Below are positions 7,201-14,453 of a DNA stretch of 29,387 nt, in pieces. Source of the stretch: Scatosoma sp045655705 (GTDB lineage: Bacteria > Bacillota > Clostridia > Christensenellales > Borkfalkiaceae); the NCBI GenBank assembly GCA_045655705.1, contig JAZOPU010000138.1:1-29387 (forward strand), given 5' to 3'. Numbering within the stretch: the first letter of the stretch is position 1; each line of letters begins with the position of its first letter. A model generated the notes under the pieces. The model worked only from the letters and a program-made list of their open reading frames with translations. It was not told the DNA's origin and made no database searches. Position numbers and translations under genes: made by a program.

Positions 7201-7634
7201 GTTTCGTCGAGTGCTTCGCTTTTCATTGCCATACCTTCGGCATCGTCGCCACCGATCACGCGGAAAGTATTATCCACGCCTGCAACGAAGAAATGCGAAC
7301 GGATAAGCCGTGAGCAAAAGGAATGAATGGTGGATATATCCGCGCCTGAAACTTCTGAAAGCTGTTTTTTTAGCTCCGTTTTTTTCTCTGCGCTCGTGGC
7401 GGGATCGTTGATCGCCTGTATAAGTGCTTTAGAAAGCTTTTCTTTCATTTGCGAAGCCGCTTTTTTCGTGAACGTGACAGCAAGAATTTCTTTAACCGAA
7501 AACCCGTCTTTGATAAGACGGATAATCTTTTCGATCATTACCGTCGTTTTGCCACTACCTGCCGAAGCGGAAACGATCGTTTTACCCGTTGCGTCAATTG
7601 CGGCGCGTTGTTCGCTCGTAAATCTATCGCTCAT
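4233..7634 (-). CDS. addA: AddA, ATP-dependent helicase/nuclease subunit A
   Basis: This 1133-residue subunit of the AddAB complex unwinds and degrades double-strand DNA ends and prepares them for RecA-dependent repair, the Gram-positive counterpart of RecBCD. The N terminus has the UvrD-type Q motif (FTSEQRAAID) and Walker A ASAGSGKT at residues 23-30. The Walker B motif DEYQD is near residue 383, with later SF1A motifs (QSIYGFRGS, KRNFRSS, VLTMHSSKGLEYPVVIL, YVALTRAK). The C-terminal RecB-family nuclease has GAIDLM near 1061 and IIDYKYSK near 1078, so its Asp and DYK active-site residues are present. The start ATG overlaps the addB stop by four bases (ATGA), indicating translational coupling. 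Length is close to other AddA proteins. Confidence 0.96.
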   Translation of the reverse strand: MSDRFTSEQRAAIDATGKTIVSASAGSGKTTVMIEKIIRLIKDGFSVKEILAVTFTKKAASQMKEKLSKALIQAINDPATSAEKKTELKKQLSEVSGADISTIHSFCSRLIRSHFFVAGVDNTFRVIGGDDAEGMAMKSEALDETFDEAYESKEENFLLLLSVYWRKKSDNALRNIILNTYEQLRDRADYKEYLQNSGVFDSQTFANVVADLHALLKEKCSYYLQMLQAEKEYFEQIEAKAQTALSTELCNFLQAILNANDYFDACALEKPKFTANRGSQKDSLEKKKHVEKLSALKNKVVKIYDDELSKTGTREEELGYYLKSGKIAWALKTYLLLFDEKYAQRKAERGVLDYADLEHKALELLSIPEIAQETRDKYRYVFVDEYQDVNPVQEAILSLVAGDNVFLVGDVKQSIYGFRGSKSKFFVQKQEAFEKGEGNSLVMKRNFRSSDKVLDAVNKQFCLAMTKDTCEVDYANGSYMERGGRYPIDEGKVRIHILPKEEKTPPAPRGIYSVREKTGATATEESLLAKTIRQIIQNELHTKWYDADTGEYKLVEYSDIAVLSRKKQGQIAKTVAAIAAEGIPVTAASAVNICDYAEVKTLIDVLSLIDNAEQDVPLCSALLSAMGELTADELTNIRLAYKEERFFRNACKKYAEEQTDLTAHKLRKFYDYYQKLRMEACVLDAGELLTKIIAETRMEARLLSRDNSIACLKRMHRFVEETAAVEHGGVHAFLQYLRDVNYKIEYSESGGENSVRVLTMHSSKGLEYPVVILDNLNAPFRGVIAEDVYVEEKYSLAPRAYDEQTMTRHDTLLRRLHERKELASSVADELNLYYVALTRAKYALHAVFEEVSPFPDVRYARSFADFTDFSVWQEYLQEDALFDVEKQPRTALVFRPDETLASSITKAFLWKYKYAGGENLPVKSSATRLMDGQAVENTGITQEAEVPSGIFDETDDLDMRTSREAGVAYHAFLEHFDFARLYENGAPIPRLKLKDLIKQNLENLTQETVAFLSEDKLLEILSNPVFYRLQGKTVYKERLFMVALPVGETFDKSEGKDENIIFQGAIDLMAVGQDEVQIIDYKYSKKTAEQLKTHYAPQLELYRLATAKILRIPKDNVRCYIVNIYRGVEVDMN

Positions 7635-10600
7635 ACTTGCGTTTCCCCTTCTTTTATTTTTCTTGCAATCTCAGCGATTGCGGGTGCGTCGATTGTCTGT
7701 TCGTTTCTTGGCTGGCAGGTATCGCGGTTGAAACCGCACATACCGCCGTATTTACAATATTCACAGCTCCCACCATACGGCGAGGGAGCAATATACCCTT
7801 CTTTAACCTCTTTCGTACCTTGACGGGAAACGTGCACAGAATAGTCAAGGAAATCACGGAACGTTGCTTCGTCCATTACCCGTTTACTGCGCTTGTTTTC
7901 TAACGCGGCAGGGAAATATTCACTTTGCTTTTCCGCACTGATATCTTTATCTCCTGCTTTAAGCGCGTCTTCGTCGCCGTTTAAAAAACCGCGCATACGG
8001 AATTTTCCGTCCTGTTCGTCGCTATACGAAACGGATGCGGGGAAATAGAACACACCCGCGGGAATACGGTCGTCTTTGATCGACGACATATACAGTTGCA
8101 TTTGTAATTTTCTACCCGTATAATAGGAAAGCGCGGAATCGTCGATCGTGCCCGTTTTATAATCGATCACGCGCACGTATTTATCCGTGCCGTCAACGCG
8201 GTCGATTTTGCCGTGCAACGTCGGCGTGGAAACGCTTTTCTCCGTTTCTTCCACGACAAACTCAGAATTTTTGATTTGACGGTATGCCGCCGTCGCCACT
8301 TCCGCGCCTTCTTCGAGCAATTTTTGCGTGAACGTTTCACCTGCCATGGTATCCGCTTGCGAAGCGTATATGGGTTTTTGCAATATCTCTTTGCCAAGCG
8401 TTAACGCAAGCGCGTGCATTTCCTCTTCCGTTTGTACGCGCGTATATTCCGTTGCCGTGCGTTCCAAAAGCTCGTGAACAAAATTACCCGAGTCCACAGC
8501 CAAAATCGCCGTTTCTTCGCGGTCTTTGAGTTTTAAACCCCGTTCCACAAAATTCCTGAACGGACAGGAAAAATAACCTTCGAGTGCCGTTGGAGAGATT
8601 TTTCCGTTCTTAAAAAACAGCTCTTCACCCCGTTCAACGCATACCTGCCCCGTATATTCTTGCAAATAATCGTCCTTTTCCCGCACGCTTAATTTATCTA
8701 ACGCGGTATATAAAGACGAATATTCAAGGCGCGTATCTTGCCCGCGGCGTTCGTATTCCGTCTTTTCCAAAAGCAGTTGTCGAATTGCCGACGTGGGCGC
8801 ACTGCAACGATAGGGAAAATCTTCTTTTGTCAATTTCTTTTCTCTGACAAGCGGTTTTCCGTCCTTGCCTACAAAACACGCGTCGACGTAGCGGAATAAT
8901 TCGCTCACCGTCGGTTCGTTGCCGTCCGCACCCAGCGCATACGAAAGATACAGCGTATCTAAAAACGTGCACAAATTCAAGCACGCACTCTCTCTTGCGC
9001 GCAAATTTACTTCCGCTACCGTCGGTTCTAACAACGTTTGCACGCTTGCAAGACGTTCTATTTCTTTATCGGATACAATCGCCGTATCTCCCGCCGCACG
9101 CGGTACTTCGTCCGTCATACCCGCGGCGAAAAGTACGCGCACTTTTTCAATGCGACTATCCGTAACGTCGCCAACGAACACGGCGTCGTTTTTCAAGGGA
9201 ATAAGGGAAAGATCGGTCGCGTCCAAGCCGTCTTGCAAAACGGCGGAAAACTCCGCAACGCCAAGCACCGTTTCGCCCGTTAAAAGCTCCGCTTCGGCAA
9301 GCACTTTGTCCAGCGCGTCGTAGATTTGTGAAAGATATCCCTTTTGCGCGAGATCGGAAACGGAGATTTCTAATTCTTCCAATGTTTCTTTCACGTTAAA
9401 ATCATTTAAAATCGTTCGCACTACATTGCAATATTCCCTGCCTGTGGCGCGTGATTTTATGTTTTTCGTTGCAAGCAAAAGCCGTTCACGGCCTGAAAGC
9501 AAGTCATCCTTATTAAAAAGCGTTTCCACCGCTTCGCCCGTTTTGATTTCCCGTTTTGCACCGCCACGATAGTTTGCAAATTTTAACAAATAATTTCTAT
9601 ATTCGTCGCTCTCACCAAAGAACACGTTTTGCGCGAGGGATTGCACGGAAGAAGACGAATAGCGGTCTTTGACCACTTGGAAACAGTTAAGCAAAAATTC
9701 GCTCAACGGGTGTTGTTTGAGAGATTTTTTTTCGTCTACGAAATAGGGTATTCTAAACTCCGCGAACGCGCGCTTTAACGGCAACGCATACGCGCTTATC
9801 CCCGGCACGAGCACGGCAAAATCGCGATAGCGCATTTCTTCGTCGTTTGCCATCGCTTTCTTGATTTGCACGGCGATAAATTCCGCTTCCGCTGTTTTGT
9901 CTTCCGCTTCAAATATCCGAATATTATCCGTTTGTTCCCGTGGCTGTTTCATACGCTCGGGATCAAACAACCCACGCCGAAGTGTTTCCGCTTGCTTTTC
10001 AAGCGGTATGCCTGCTTCGAGCACTTTGACTTTTTCGTGATTGCAAACACGCAAAAACGTATTGAACGCGCGGTTGGTGTAGATTTCTTCTTCCCCCGAC
10101 GCGAATATGCCAACGACGTTTTTCGCCGTTTCTATAGTCGCTGAAATCGTTTTGGTGGCTTGCGCCGTGAAGGACTGGAAACAAAGAAAAAATACGTTGG
10201 TATCTTTGAGCGTTTTATCCTGCCGTATACGTTCGGGCAACAAGGACAAATATTTGCTTTCGTCTAAAAATTTACGTTCGTTTAAAAATGTGGAATAGCC
10301 CTCATAGATGAGCGCAAGGTCGGCGATTTTTCTCTTTAACATGTCGTCAGGGAGCATAGCAAGGCTTTCTTGCAACGTTTCCGCGGTGATCTCGGACGCG
10401 GAAAATTGCGCCAAGGTTTCATAGATACATTTGGCGTTATTGCCAATCCCCGCCGTGGTTTTAAAGCATTGCAGTTTTTCTTCGCGTTGGAGCTTTGCCA
10501 TCACTTCGCCCACCGCCATTACCGAACCTTGCTTACTGATCGTGCGCTCGCTCGACGTTAGAAAACGGGAAAAGGTGCAAACGCGCGTGTCAAAGCTCCC

Positions 10601-10756
10601 GCCAAGACGGGAAGTGATTGCGCGCTCGGCTATGAGCGTGAGTCTATCTTCGCAAAACACGAGATTTTTTCCGCCACGCGCCTCGCATTCTTCCACGCAT
10701 TGCGCCATGGTTTCCATACATTCGGAAAGCGTATACGCCTTGATTGCCGTTACCAC
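7631..10756 (-). CDS. addB: AddB, ATP-dependent nuclease subunit B (divergent, no N-terminal P-loop)
   Basis: This 1041-residue partner of AddA carries the second RecB-type nuclease domain, with VDGTDKYVRVIDYKTG and the DYK lysine at about 865. The four cysteines of the iron-sulphur staple are visible: one in the SCPFRNF segment near 729 and CEYCKYGGMC near 997-1006 (Cx2Cx5C). The usual N-terminal GRSGSGKT P-loop of Bacillus AddB is missing: the protein begins MVTAIKAYTLSECMETMAQ and goes straight to a later conserved strand. The start codon is GTG with GGAG seven bases upstream. It is the first gene of the addBA operon, divergent from the lipoprotein gene at 10918, with a possible extended -10 promoter at 10782-10790. 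Confidence 0.93.
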   Translation of the reverse strand: MVTAIKAYTLSECMETMAQCVEECEARGGKNLVFCEDRLTLIAERAITSRLGGSFDTRVCTFSRFLTSSERTISKQGSVMAVGEVMAKLQREEKLQCFKTTAGIGNNAKCIYETLAQFSASEITAETLQESLAMLPDDMLKRKIADLALIYEGYSTFLNERKFLDESKYLSLLPERIRQDKTLKDTNVFFLCFQSFTAQATKTISATIETAKNVVGIFASGEEEIYTNRAFNTFLRVCNHEKVKVLEAGIPLEKQAETLRRGLFDPERMKQPREQTDNIRIFEAEDKTAEAEFIAVQIKKAMANDEEMRYRDFAVLVPGISAYALPLKRAFAEFRIPYFVDEKKSLKQHPLSEFLLNCFQVVKDRYSSSSVQSLAQNVFFGESDEYRNYLLKFANYRGGAKREIKTGEAVETLFNKDDLLSGRERLLLATKNIKSRATGREYCNVVRTILNDFNVKETLEELEISVSDLAQKGYLSQIYDALDKVLAEAELLTGETVLGVAEFSAVLQDGLDATDLSLIPLKNDAVFVGDVTDSRIEKVRVLFAAGMTDEVPRAAGDTAIVSDKEIERLASVQTLLEPTVAEVNLRARESACLNLCTFLDTLYLSYALGADGNEPTVSELFRYVDACFVGKDGKPLVREKKLTKEDFPYRCSAPTSAIRQLLLEKTEYERRGQDTRLEYSSLYTALDKLSVREKDDYLQEYTGQVCVERGEELFFKNGKISPTALEGYFSCPFRNFVERGLKLKDREETAILAVDSGNFVHELLERTATEYTRVQTEEEMHALALTLGKEILQKPIYASQADTMAGETFTQKLLEEGAEVATAAYRQIKNSEFVVEETEKSVSTPTLHGKIDRVDGTDKYVRVIDYKTGTIDDSALSYYTGRKLQMQLYMSSIKDDRIPAGVFYFPASVSYSDEQDGKFRMRGFLNGDEDALKAGDKDISAEKQSEYFPAALENKRSKRVMDEATFRDFLDYSVHVSRQGTKEVKEGYIAPSPYGGSCEYCKYGGMCGFNRDTCQPRNEQTIDAPAIAEIARKIKEGETQV

Positions 10757-10781
10757 TCTTTATCTCCTTTTCTTTTTTTCT

Positions 10782-10790
10782 ATTATACCA
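10782..10790 (-). promoter_or_regulatory. Possible extended -10 promoter of addBA
   Basis: On the minus strand TGG immediately precedes TATAAT (10787-10782), an extended -10 element 25 bases before the addB GTG. No good -35 box is found at 16-18 bases upstream. Confidence 0.45.
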
Positions 10791-10851
10791 TACTTTCACG
10801 GAAAATTTAGCTTTTTTTCACAACATTTTCAAGAAAAATCCGCTTTTTATT

Positions 10852-10880
10852 TTTACAAATCGGAAATTATGTGCTATAAT
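10852..10880 (+). promoter_or_regulatory. SigA promoter of the lipoprotein gene
   Basis: TTTACA (10852-10857), a 17-base spacer and TATAAT (10875-10880) with a TGC extended -10. It lies about 37 bases before the ATG and forms a back-to-back promoter pair with addB. Confidence 0.8.
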
Positions 10881-10917
10881 AATACGGTAAACTATTTTTT
10901 AAAGGAAAAAGCGATTC

Positions 10918-11871
10918 ATGAAAAGAAAAACTCTCATTTCCTGCCTTGCGCTTACGTTATGCGCCACGACGTTTACGGCTTGCGTCAAAACGGACAAGCA
11001 CGTTTCGTTTAGTTATTATTGGTATCAAGACGCGGATATCACCACCGCGGGCGAAGAAACGCTTGTATACAACGTGCGTTTTGAGCCGTCCAGCGGACTT
11101 TCGCAAAATTTCACCGTAGATTATAAAGGCACGCTTACGACCGTTTTAAAGACGGTGGACGCAAACAAGTTCCGCTATGAAAGCAATCTGGTTATGGACG
11201 TTACCTACACCTTAAACGGAGAGATGGAAACGTTACAAGACACGGTAAACTCCTGGGTGGAATTTAAAAACGACAAATCTCTTACCCCGATCGCTTCGCA
11301 TAAAGAAATTGTCAATCATTCGCCCGCCAATGCCACGGCAACGACGTTGAGCGATTGTTACGTGAAATACGACTACACGGTCGACACTACCTATGCGGGT
11401 GATTTAAGCGGCGGTTCGTGCACGGTGGTAAACGGCGAAACGCAAGCCTCGCAAGCCCCCACTTTTGAATTTGACGATAAGTTGACTTCGCTTGATAACG
11501 AAATGCTTTTGCTTGCCATTCGCGGTATTAACCCTGCATCCTATTCCGCACCCACTTTCTCCGTGTACGCACCCTTTACCAACGCCGTACAAACGGTCAA
11601 AGCGAGCTTTGGAGCAAAGGAAGAAGGCACGGAATTTACCTTTAAAAAGGATAGCGAAGAAGAAAAGAAAGCGCGCGTGATCAATTACTATCCCGTTACG
11701 CTCTCCCTTGACGAGAAAAACCCCGGGCAATCACAAACGGCGTGGGTTGCGCAAACGGACGATTCCAAATCCAACACCTATCGCAACATGATTTTACGTT
11801 TGGAAACCCCGATTGCGTATAATCTTGGAACGATTATCTATGAATTGTCGTCGGCAAACTTTTCTAAATAA
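10918..11871 (+). CDS. Secreted lipoprotein of unknown function
   Basis: The 317-residue product begins with a lipoprotein signal peptide: basic MKRK, a hydrophobic stretch and the lipobox TFTAC with the modified cysteine at residue 22. It should therefore be anchored outside the cytoplasmic membrane after Lgt and LspA processing. The mature part is rich in Thr, Ser, Tyr and short alternating beta strands (for example YNVRFEPSSG, VDYKGTLTTVL, YVKYDYTVD) with no recognised motif. It may be a beta-sandwich or lipocalin-like fold, which is only an impression. It is a single-gene transcription unit with its own near-consensus promoter and a strong terminator at 11888. The neighbours on both sides are on the other strand and give no functional hint. 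Confidence 0.85.
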   Translation: MKRKTLISCLALTLCATTFTACVKTDKHVSFSYYWYQDADITTAGEETLVYNVRFEPSSGLSQNFTVDYKGTLTTVLKTVDANKFRYESNLVMDVTYTLNGEMETLQDTVNSWVEFKNDKSLTPIASHKEIVNHSPANATATTLSDCYVKYDYTVDTTYAGDLSGGSCTVVNGETQASQAPTFEFDDKLTSLDNEMLLLAIRGINPASYSAPTFSVYAPFTNAVQTVKASFGAKEEGTEFTFKKDSEEEKKARVINYYPVTLSLDEKNPGQSQTAWVAQTDDSKSNTYRNMILRLETPIAYNLGTIIYELSSANFSK

Positions 11872-11887
11872 CCAAAACCGTATACGA

Positions 11888-11915
11888 AAACGCACCCTTT
11901 CGGGTGCGTTTCTTT
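11888..11915. terminator. Bidirectional terminator between the lipoprotein gene and kdgK
   Basis: Perfect arms AAACGCACCC (11888-11897) and GGGTGCGTTT (11902-11911) close a four-base loop. The plus strand continues as CTTTT and the minus strand as a short T tract. It serves the two convergent genes. Confidence 0.88.
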
Positions 11916-11927
11916 TATGCGTTTTTA

Positions 11928-12950
11928 TTATCTTTGCACGCGACCGCTTGCGTCACCGCCTGCAAGGTTCATAACTTCCGCAACGGATACAAGGTTATAA
12001 TCCCCTTCAATCGTGTGCTTCAAGCAACTTGCCGCAACGGCGTATTCGATTGCGCTTTGCGCGTCTTTGCCAGTAACGAGCGAATAGATAAGACCACCGC
12101 CAAAGCTATCGCCACCGCCTACTCTGTCTACGATATGCATGGAATATTTCTTGGAGAAATACGCTTTGCCGTCCGTGTAGAGCATACCCGACCAGTCGTT
12201 GTCGTTGGCGCTCTTGCTTTCTCTAAGCGTAATTGCAACGCCTTTGAAATTGAAACGGTCGGTGAGCTTTTTCGCAACGGAGATATAGCCTTCTCTATCC
12301 AATTTACCGCCGTAAATATCCGTGTTGTCCGCTTCGATACCGAACACGTCTTTCGCGTCTTCTTCGTTTGCGATACAATAATCGATATATTCGCAAAGCT
12401 TCGCCATCACTTGTCCCGCTTTTTCTTTGCTCCAAAGCTTTTTACGGAAGTTCAAGTCACAAGAAATGGTGATATTTTTTTCCTTGGCTTTCTTACAAGC
12501 TTCCACACAAATTTCCGCAACTTCGTCGGAAAGAGCGGGCGTGATACCCGTGAAGTGGAACCATTCCACACCGTCGAAAATCTTATCCCAATCAAAGTCT
12601 TCTTTCTTTGCCATAGCAATCGCGCTATACGCTCTATCGTAAATGACTTTGCTCGGTCTTTGGCTTGCGCCTTTTTCGCAATAGTAAATACCTACTCTCT
12701 CGCCCCCGCGAACGATTTTGCTCGTGTCTACGCCGTATTTACGCAAGGAATTTACCGCTGCTTGTCCGATCTCGTGCGTGGGAAGTTTGGTTACGAACGC
12801 CGCGTCCAAACCGTAGTTTGCCAAAGATACCGATACGTTTGCTTCCGCACCGCCGAACGTTGCTTCGTATTTATCGCTTTGCACGAAACGAAGATAGTTC
12901 TCGGGTGCAAGTCTTAACATCAATTCACCGAAAGTTACTACTTTTTTCAT
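11928..12950 (-). CDS. kdgK: 2-dehydro-3-deoxygluconokinase (PfkB family)
   Basis: This 340-residue sugar kinase of the PfkB/ribokinase family most likely phosphorylates 2-keto-3-deoxygluconate (KDG) to KDPG using ATP. The N terminus has the family pattern (VTFGELMLRLAPE, then FGGAEANVSVSLANYG with the PfkB signature 1 glycines). The C-terminal signature DRVGGGDSFGGGLIYSL, near residues 273-290, carries the catalytic aspartate and the anion hole. The substrate assignment comes from the immediately upstream KDPG aldolase gene, only four bases away; the kdgK ribosome binding site (GGAGG) lies inside the end of that gene. Together they convert KDG to pyruvate and glyceraldehyde 3-phosphate, the last steps of hexuronate or Entner-Doudoroff catabolism. 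A fructokinase-like specificity is the main alternative but less likely. Confidence 0.9.
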   Translation of the reverse strand: MKKVVTFGELMLRLAPENYLRFVQSDKYEATFGGAEANVSVSLANYGLDAAFVTKLPTHEIGQAAVNSLRKYGVDTSKIVRGGERVGIYYCEKGASQRPSKVIYDRAYSAIAMAKKEDFDWDKIFDGVEWFHFTGITPALSDEVAEICVEACKKAKEKNITISCDLNFRKKLWSKEKAGQVMAKLCEYIDYCIANEEDAKDVFGIEADNTDIYGGKLDREGYISVAKKLTDRFNFKGVAITLRESKSANDNDWSGMLYTDGKAYFSKKYSMHIVDRVGGGDSFGGGLIYSLVTGKDAQSAIEYAVAASCLKHTIEGDYNLVSVAEVMNLAGGDASGRVQR

Positions 12951-12954
12951 ATGT

Positions 12955-13506
12955 TTATGCCTCCATTTTATCCAAAGATTCTTTCACAAAGAACGAACCG
13001 CCGACTGCGTAGATCTTCTCCCAAGCCAAGAACTCGTCGATATTATTTCTATCCACCCCGCCCGTGGGAATGAATTTGATTTGAGGGAAAGGTGCTGCGA
13101 GTGCTTTCATGGCTTTAAGCCCGCCGTATACGTTTGCAGGGAAGAATTTCACGATATTAATCCCAAGATCAAGCGCCGCCATAATTTCCGTGGGCGTTAC
13201 GCAACCAGGGTAATACGGTACACCGCGAAGCTTACAGGTTTTCGCAACTGCTACCGAAAGTCCGGGGGATACGATAAATTTCGCACCTGCTTTGAGCGCC
13301 GCTTCGCATTGTTCGTTATTGATAACCGTGCCTGCACCGATATTCATATCGGGATATTTCTCCACCGCGTATGCGATCGCTTCCGCTGCGCACGCCGTTC
13401 TAAACGTGATTTCCGCGCACATAATGCCGTTGTTTTTGAGTGCCGTCAAAATTTTATCCGTTTCGGACATTTCTTTGATCACCACTACGGGTATACATCT
13501 ATCCAT
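12955..13506 (-). CDS. kdgA: KDPG/KHG aldolase (class I), short form
   Basis: This aldolase splits 2-keto-3-deoxy-6-phosphogluconate into pyruvate and glyceraldehyde 3-phosphate. The Schiff-base lysine is Lys120 in INIVKFFPAN. The catalytic glutamate and phosphate-site arginine are Glu32 and Arg36 in AEITFRT, and the GAGTV and PTGGV segments are present. At 183 residues it is about 25-30 shorter than Escherichia coli Eda. It starts almost directly at the first barrel strand (MDRCIPVVVIK) and lacks the usual last helix. The ATG follows AAGGAG by a few bases and no in-frame start is seen further up before the promoter. First gene of the kdgAK operon. Confidence 0.9.
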   Translation of the reverse strand: MDRCIPVVVIKEMSETDKILTALKNNGIMCAEITFRTACAAEAIAYAVEKYPDMNIGAGTVINNEQCEAALKAGAKFIVSPGLSVAVAKTCKLRGVPYYPGCVTPTEIMAALDLGINIVKFFPANVYGGLKAMKALAAPFPQIKFIPTGGVDRNNIDEFLAWEKIYAVGGSFFVKESLDKMEA

Positions 13507-13535
13507 AGTTTTTTCTCCTTATTTTCTTTGTTACT

Positions 13536-13564
13536 ATTATACCGCTTATACATTCATAATTCAA
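13536..13564 (-). promoter_or_regulatory. Promoter of kdgA-kdgK
   Basis: On the minus strand TTGAAT (13564-13559), a 17-base spacer and TATAAT (13541-13536) lie about 30 bases before the kdgA ATG. The -35 region overlaps a short imperfect dyad (ATTCATAATTCAA) that could hold a regulator; that is inference. No terminator is evident between the esterase gene and this promoter. Confidence 0.75.
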
Positions 13565-13602
13565 TATAATAAACGATAATATTTTTTTAAATTACATAGA
13601 AA

Positions 13603-14442
13603 TTAAAATTTTTCTTCCGTAAATAAACGGAAAAATTCAGCGCAATCGTCCAACCAACGAGCAACGCGACGATAATGCGGGGGTACTTCGCCGCCGTTGA
13701 TCTCCGCTTTTAAGGTGGAAGCACCGTGTCCGCCGTAGGGATATACGTGCAACTCGTATAATACGCCGTTATTATAAAGCGCTTGTGCAAAACGCAAGGA
13801 GTTGTCCGAAGGCACAGTGGGATCTAACGCCATCGTCCAAATAAACGTAGGCGGGGTGTCAGGCGTTACCGCTTCGTTGAGATTAAGCGTTTTTAAAAGC
13901 TCTTCTTGTGCTTCTTCGGAATAATTATATAAAAGATTATTAAACGAGCCTTGATGTCCGTTTTTCTTGGATATAACGGGATAGCCAAGCCCTATCGCCG
14001 TGGGTTTACAGTCAATTTCCATGCCCATCTTTTTAGAAACGGTAGCGTATTCTACGGCAAGATTTGCCGTCAAATGTCCGCCTGCGGAGAACCCAACAAC
14101 GAAAATTTCTTTCTCATTTACGTTCCACTGTTTGGCGTGTTTTTTAACGTAGTCCACCGCCGCACCAAGCTGCATAAGTTGCTCGGGATAGCTTTCGCCA
14201 GCTTCCCCACCAACGGTATAATTTAACACGAACGCGTGAAAACCGCGGGAAAGAAATTCCATTGCGATCGGTTCGCCTTCGCGCGGGCTAACGTGTGTAT
14301 AACCGCCGCCGGGAACGACGACGACTGCGGGACGCGCCCAAACGGTTTCTTCCGTGCCAAAAGAGCGACTCGCCAAAAGGCAATCCAGCGTTCCGCCTTT
14401 GACGGGATATTCTTTCTTTAAATCTACCTGAAAATTATTCAT
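13603..14442 (-). CDS. Alpha/beta-hydrolase, carbohydrate (acetyl-xylan type) esterase
   Basis: The 279-residue protein is a cytoplasmic serine hydrolase of the BD-FAE/AXE-like group: no signal peptide, an oxyanion PGGGYTHVS segment (44-52), nucleophile Ser119 in GFSAGG, probable acid Asp207 in ALDPTVP, and His239 in GGHGA. The wording of the C-terminal part (VPSDNSLRFAQAL, LHVYPYGGHG) matches intracellular acetyl esterases that remove acetyl groups from imported xylo- or pectic oligosaccharides. This would suit its position beside the KDG genes. It starts 11 bases after the aspartokinase stop with only a weak ribosome binding site (GATGG), so it is probably read from the same message. Confidence 0.85.
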   Translation of the reverse strand: MNNFQVDLKKEYPVKGGTLDCLLASRSFGTEETVWARPAVVVVPGGGYTHVSPREGEPIAMEFLSRGFHAFVLNYTVGGEAGESYPEQLMQLGAAVDYVKKHAKQWNVNEKEIFVVGFSAGGHLTANLAVEYATVSKKMGMEIDCKPTAIGLGYPVISKKNGHQGSFNNLLYNYSEEAQEELLKTLNLNEAVTPDTPPTFIWTMALDPTVPSDNSLRFAQALYNNGVLYELHVYPYGGHGASTLKAEINGGEVPPHYRRVARWLDDCAEFFRLFTEEKF

Positions 14443-14453
14443 ATTACCATCTT

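Noticed and set aside
11904..12917. Long plus-strand reading frame opposite kdgK
   Set aside because: The minus strand encodes a full PfkB kinase with its motifs; the plus frame has no ribosome binding site and gives a Phe/Arg-rich composition typical of antisense frames.
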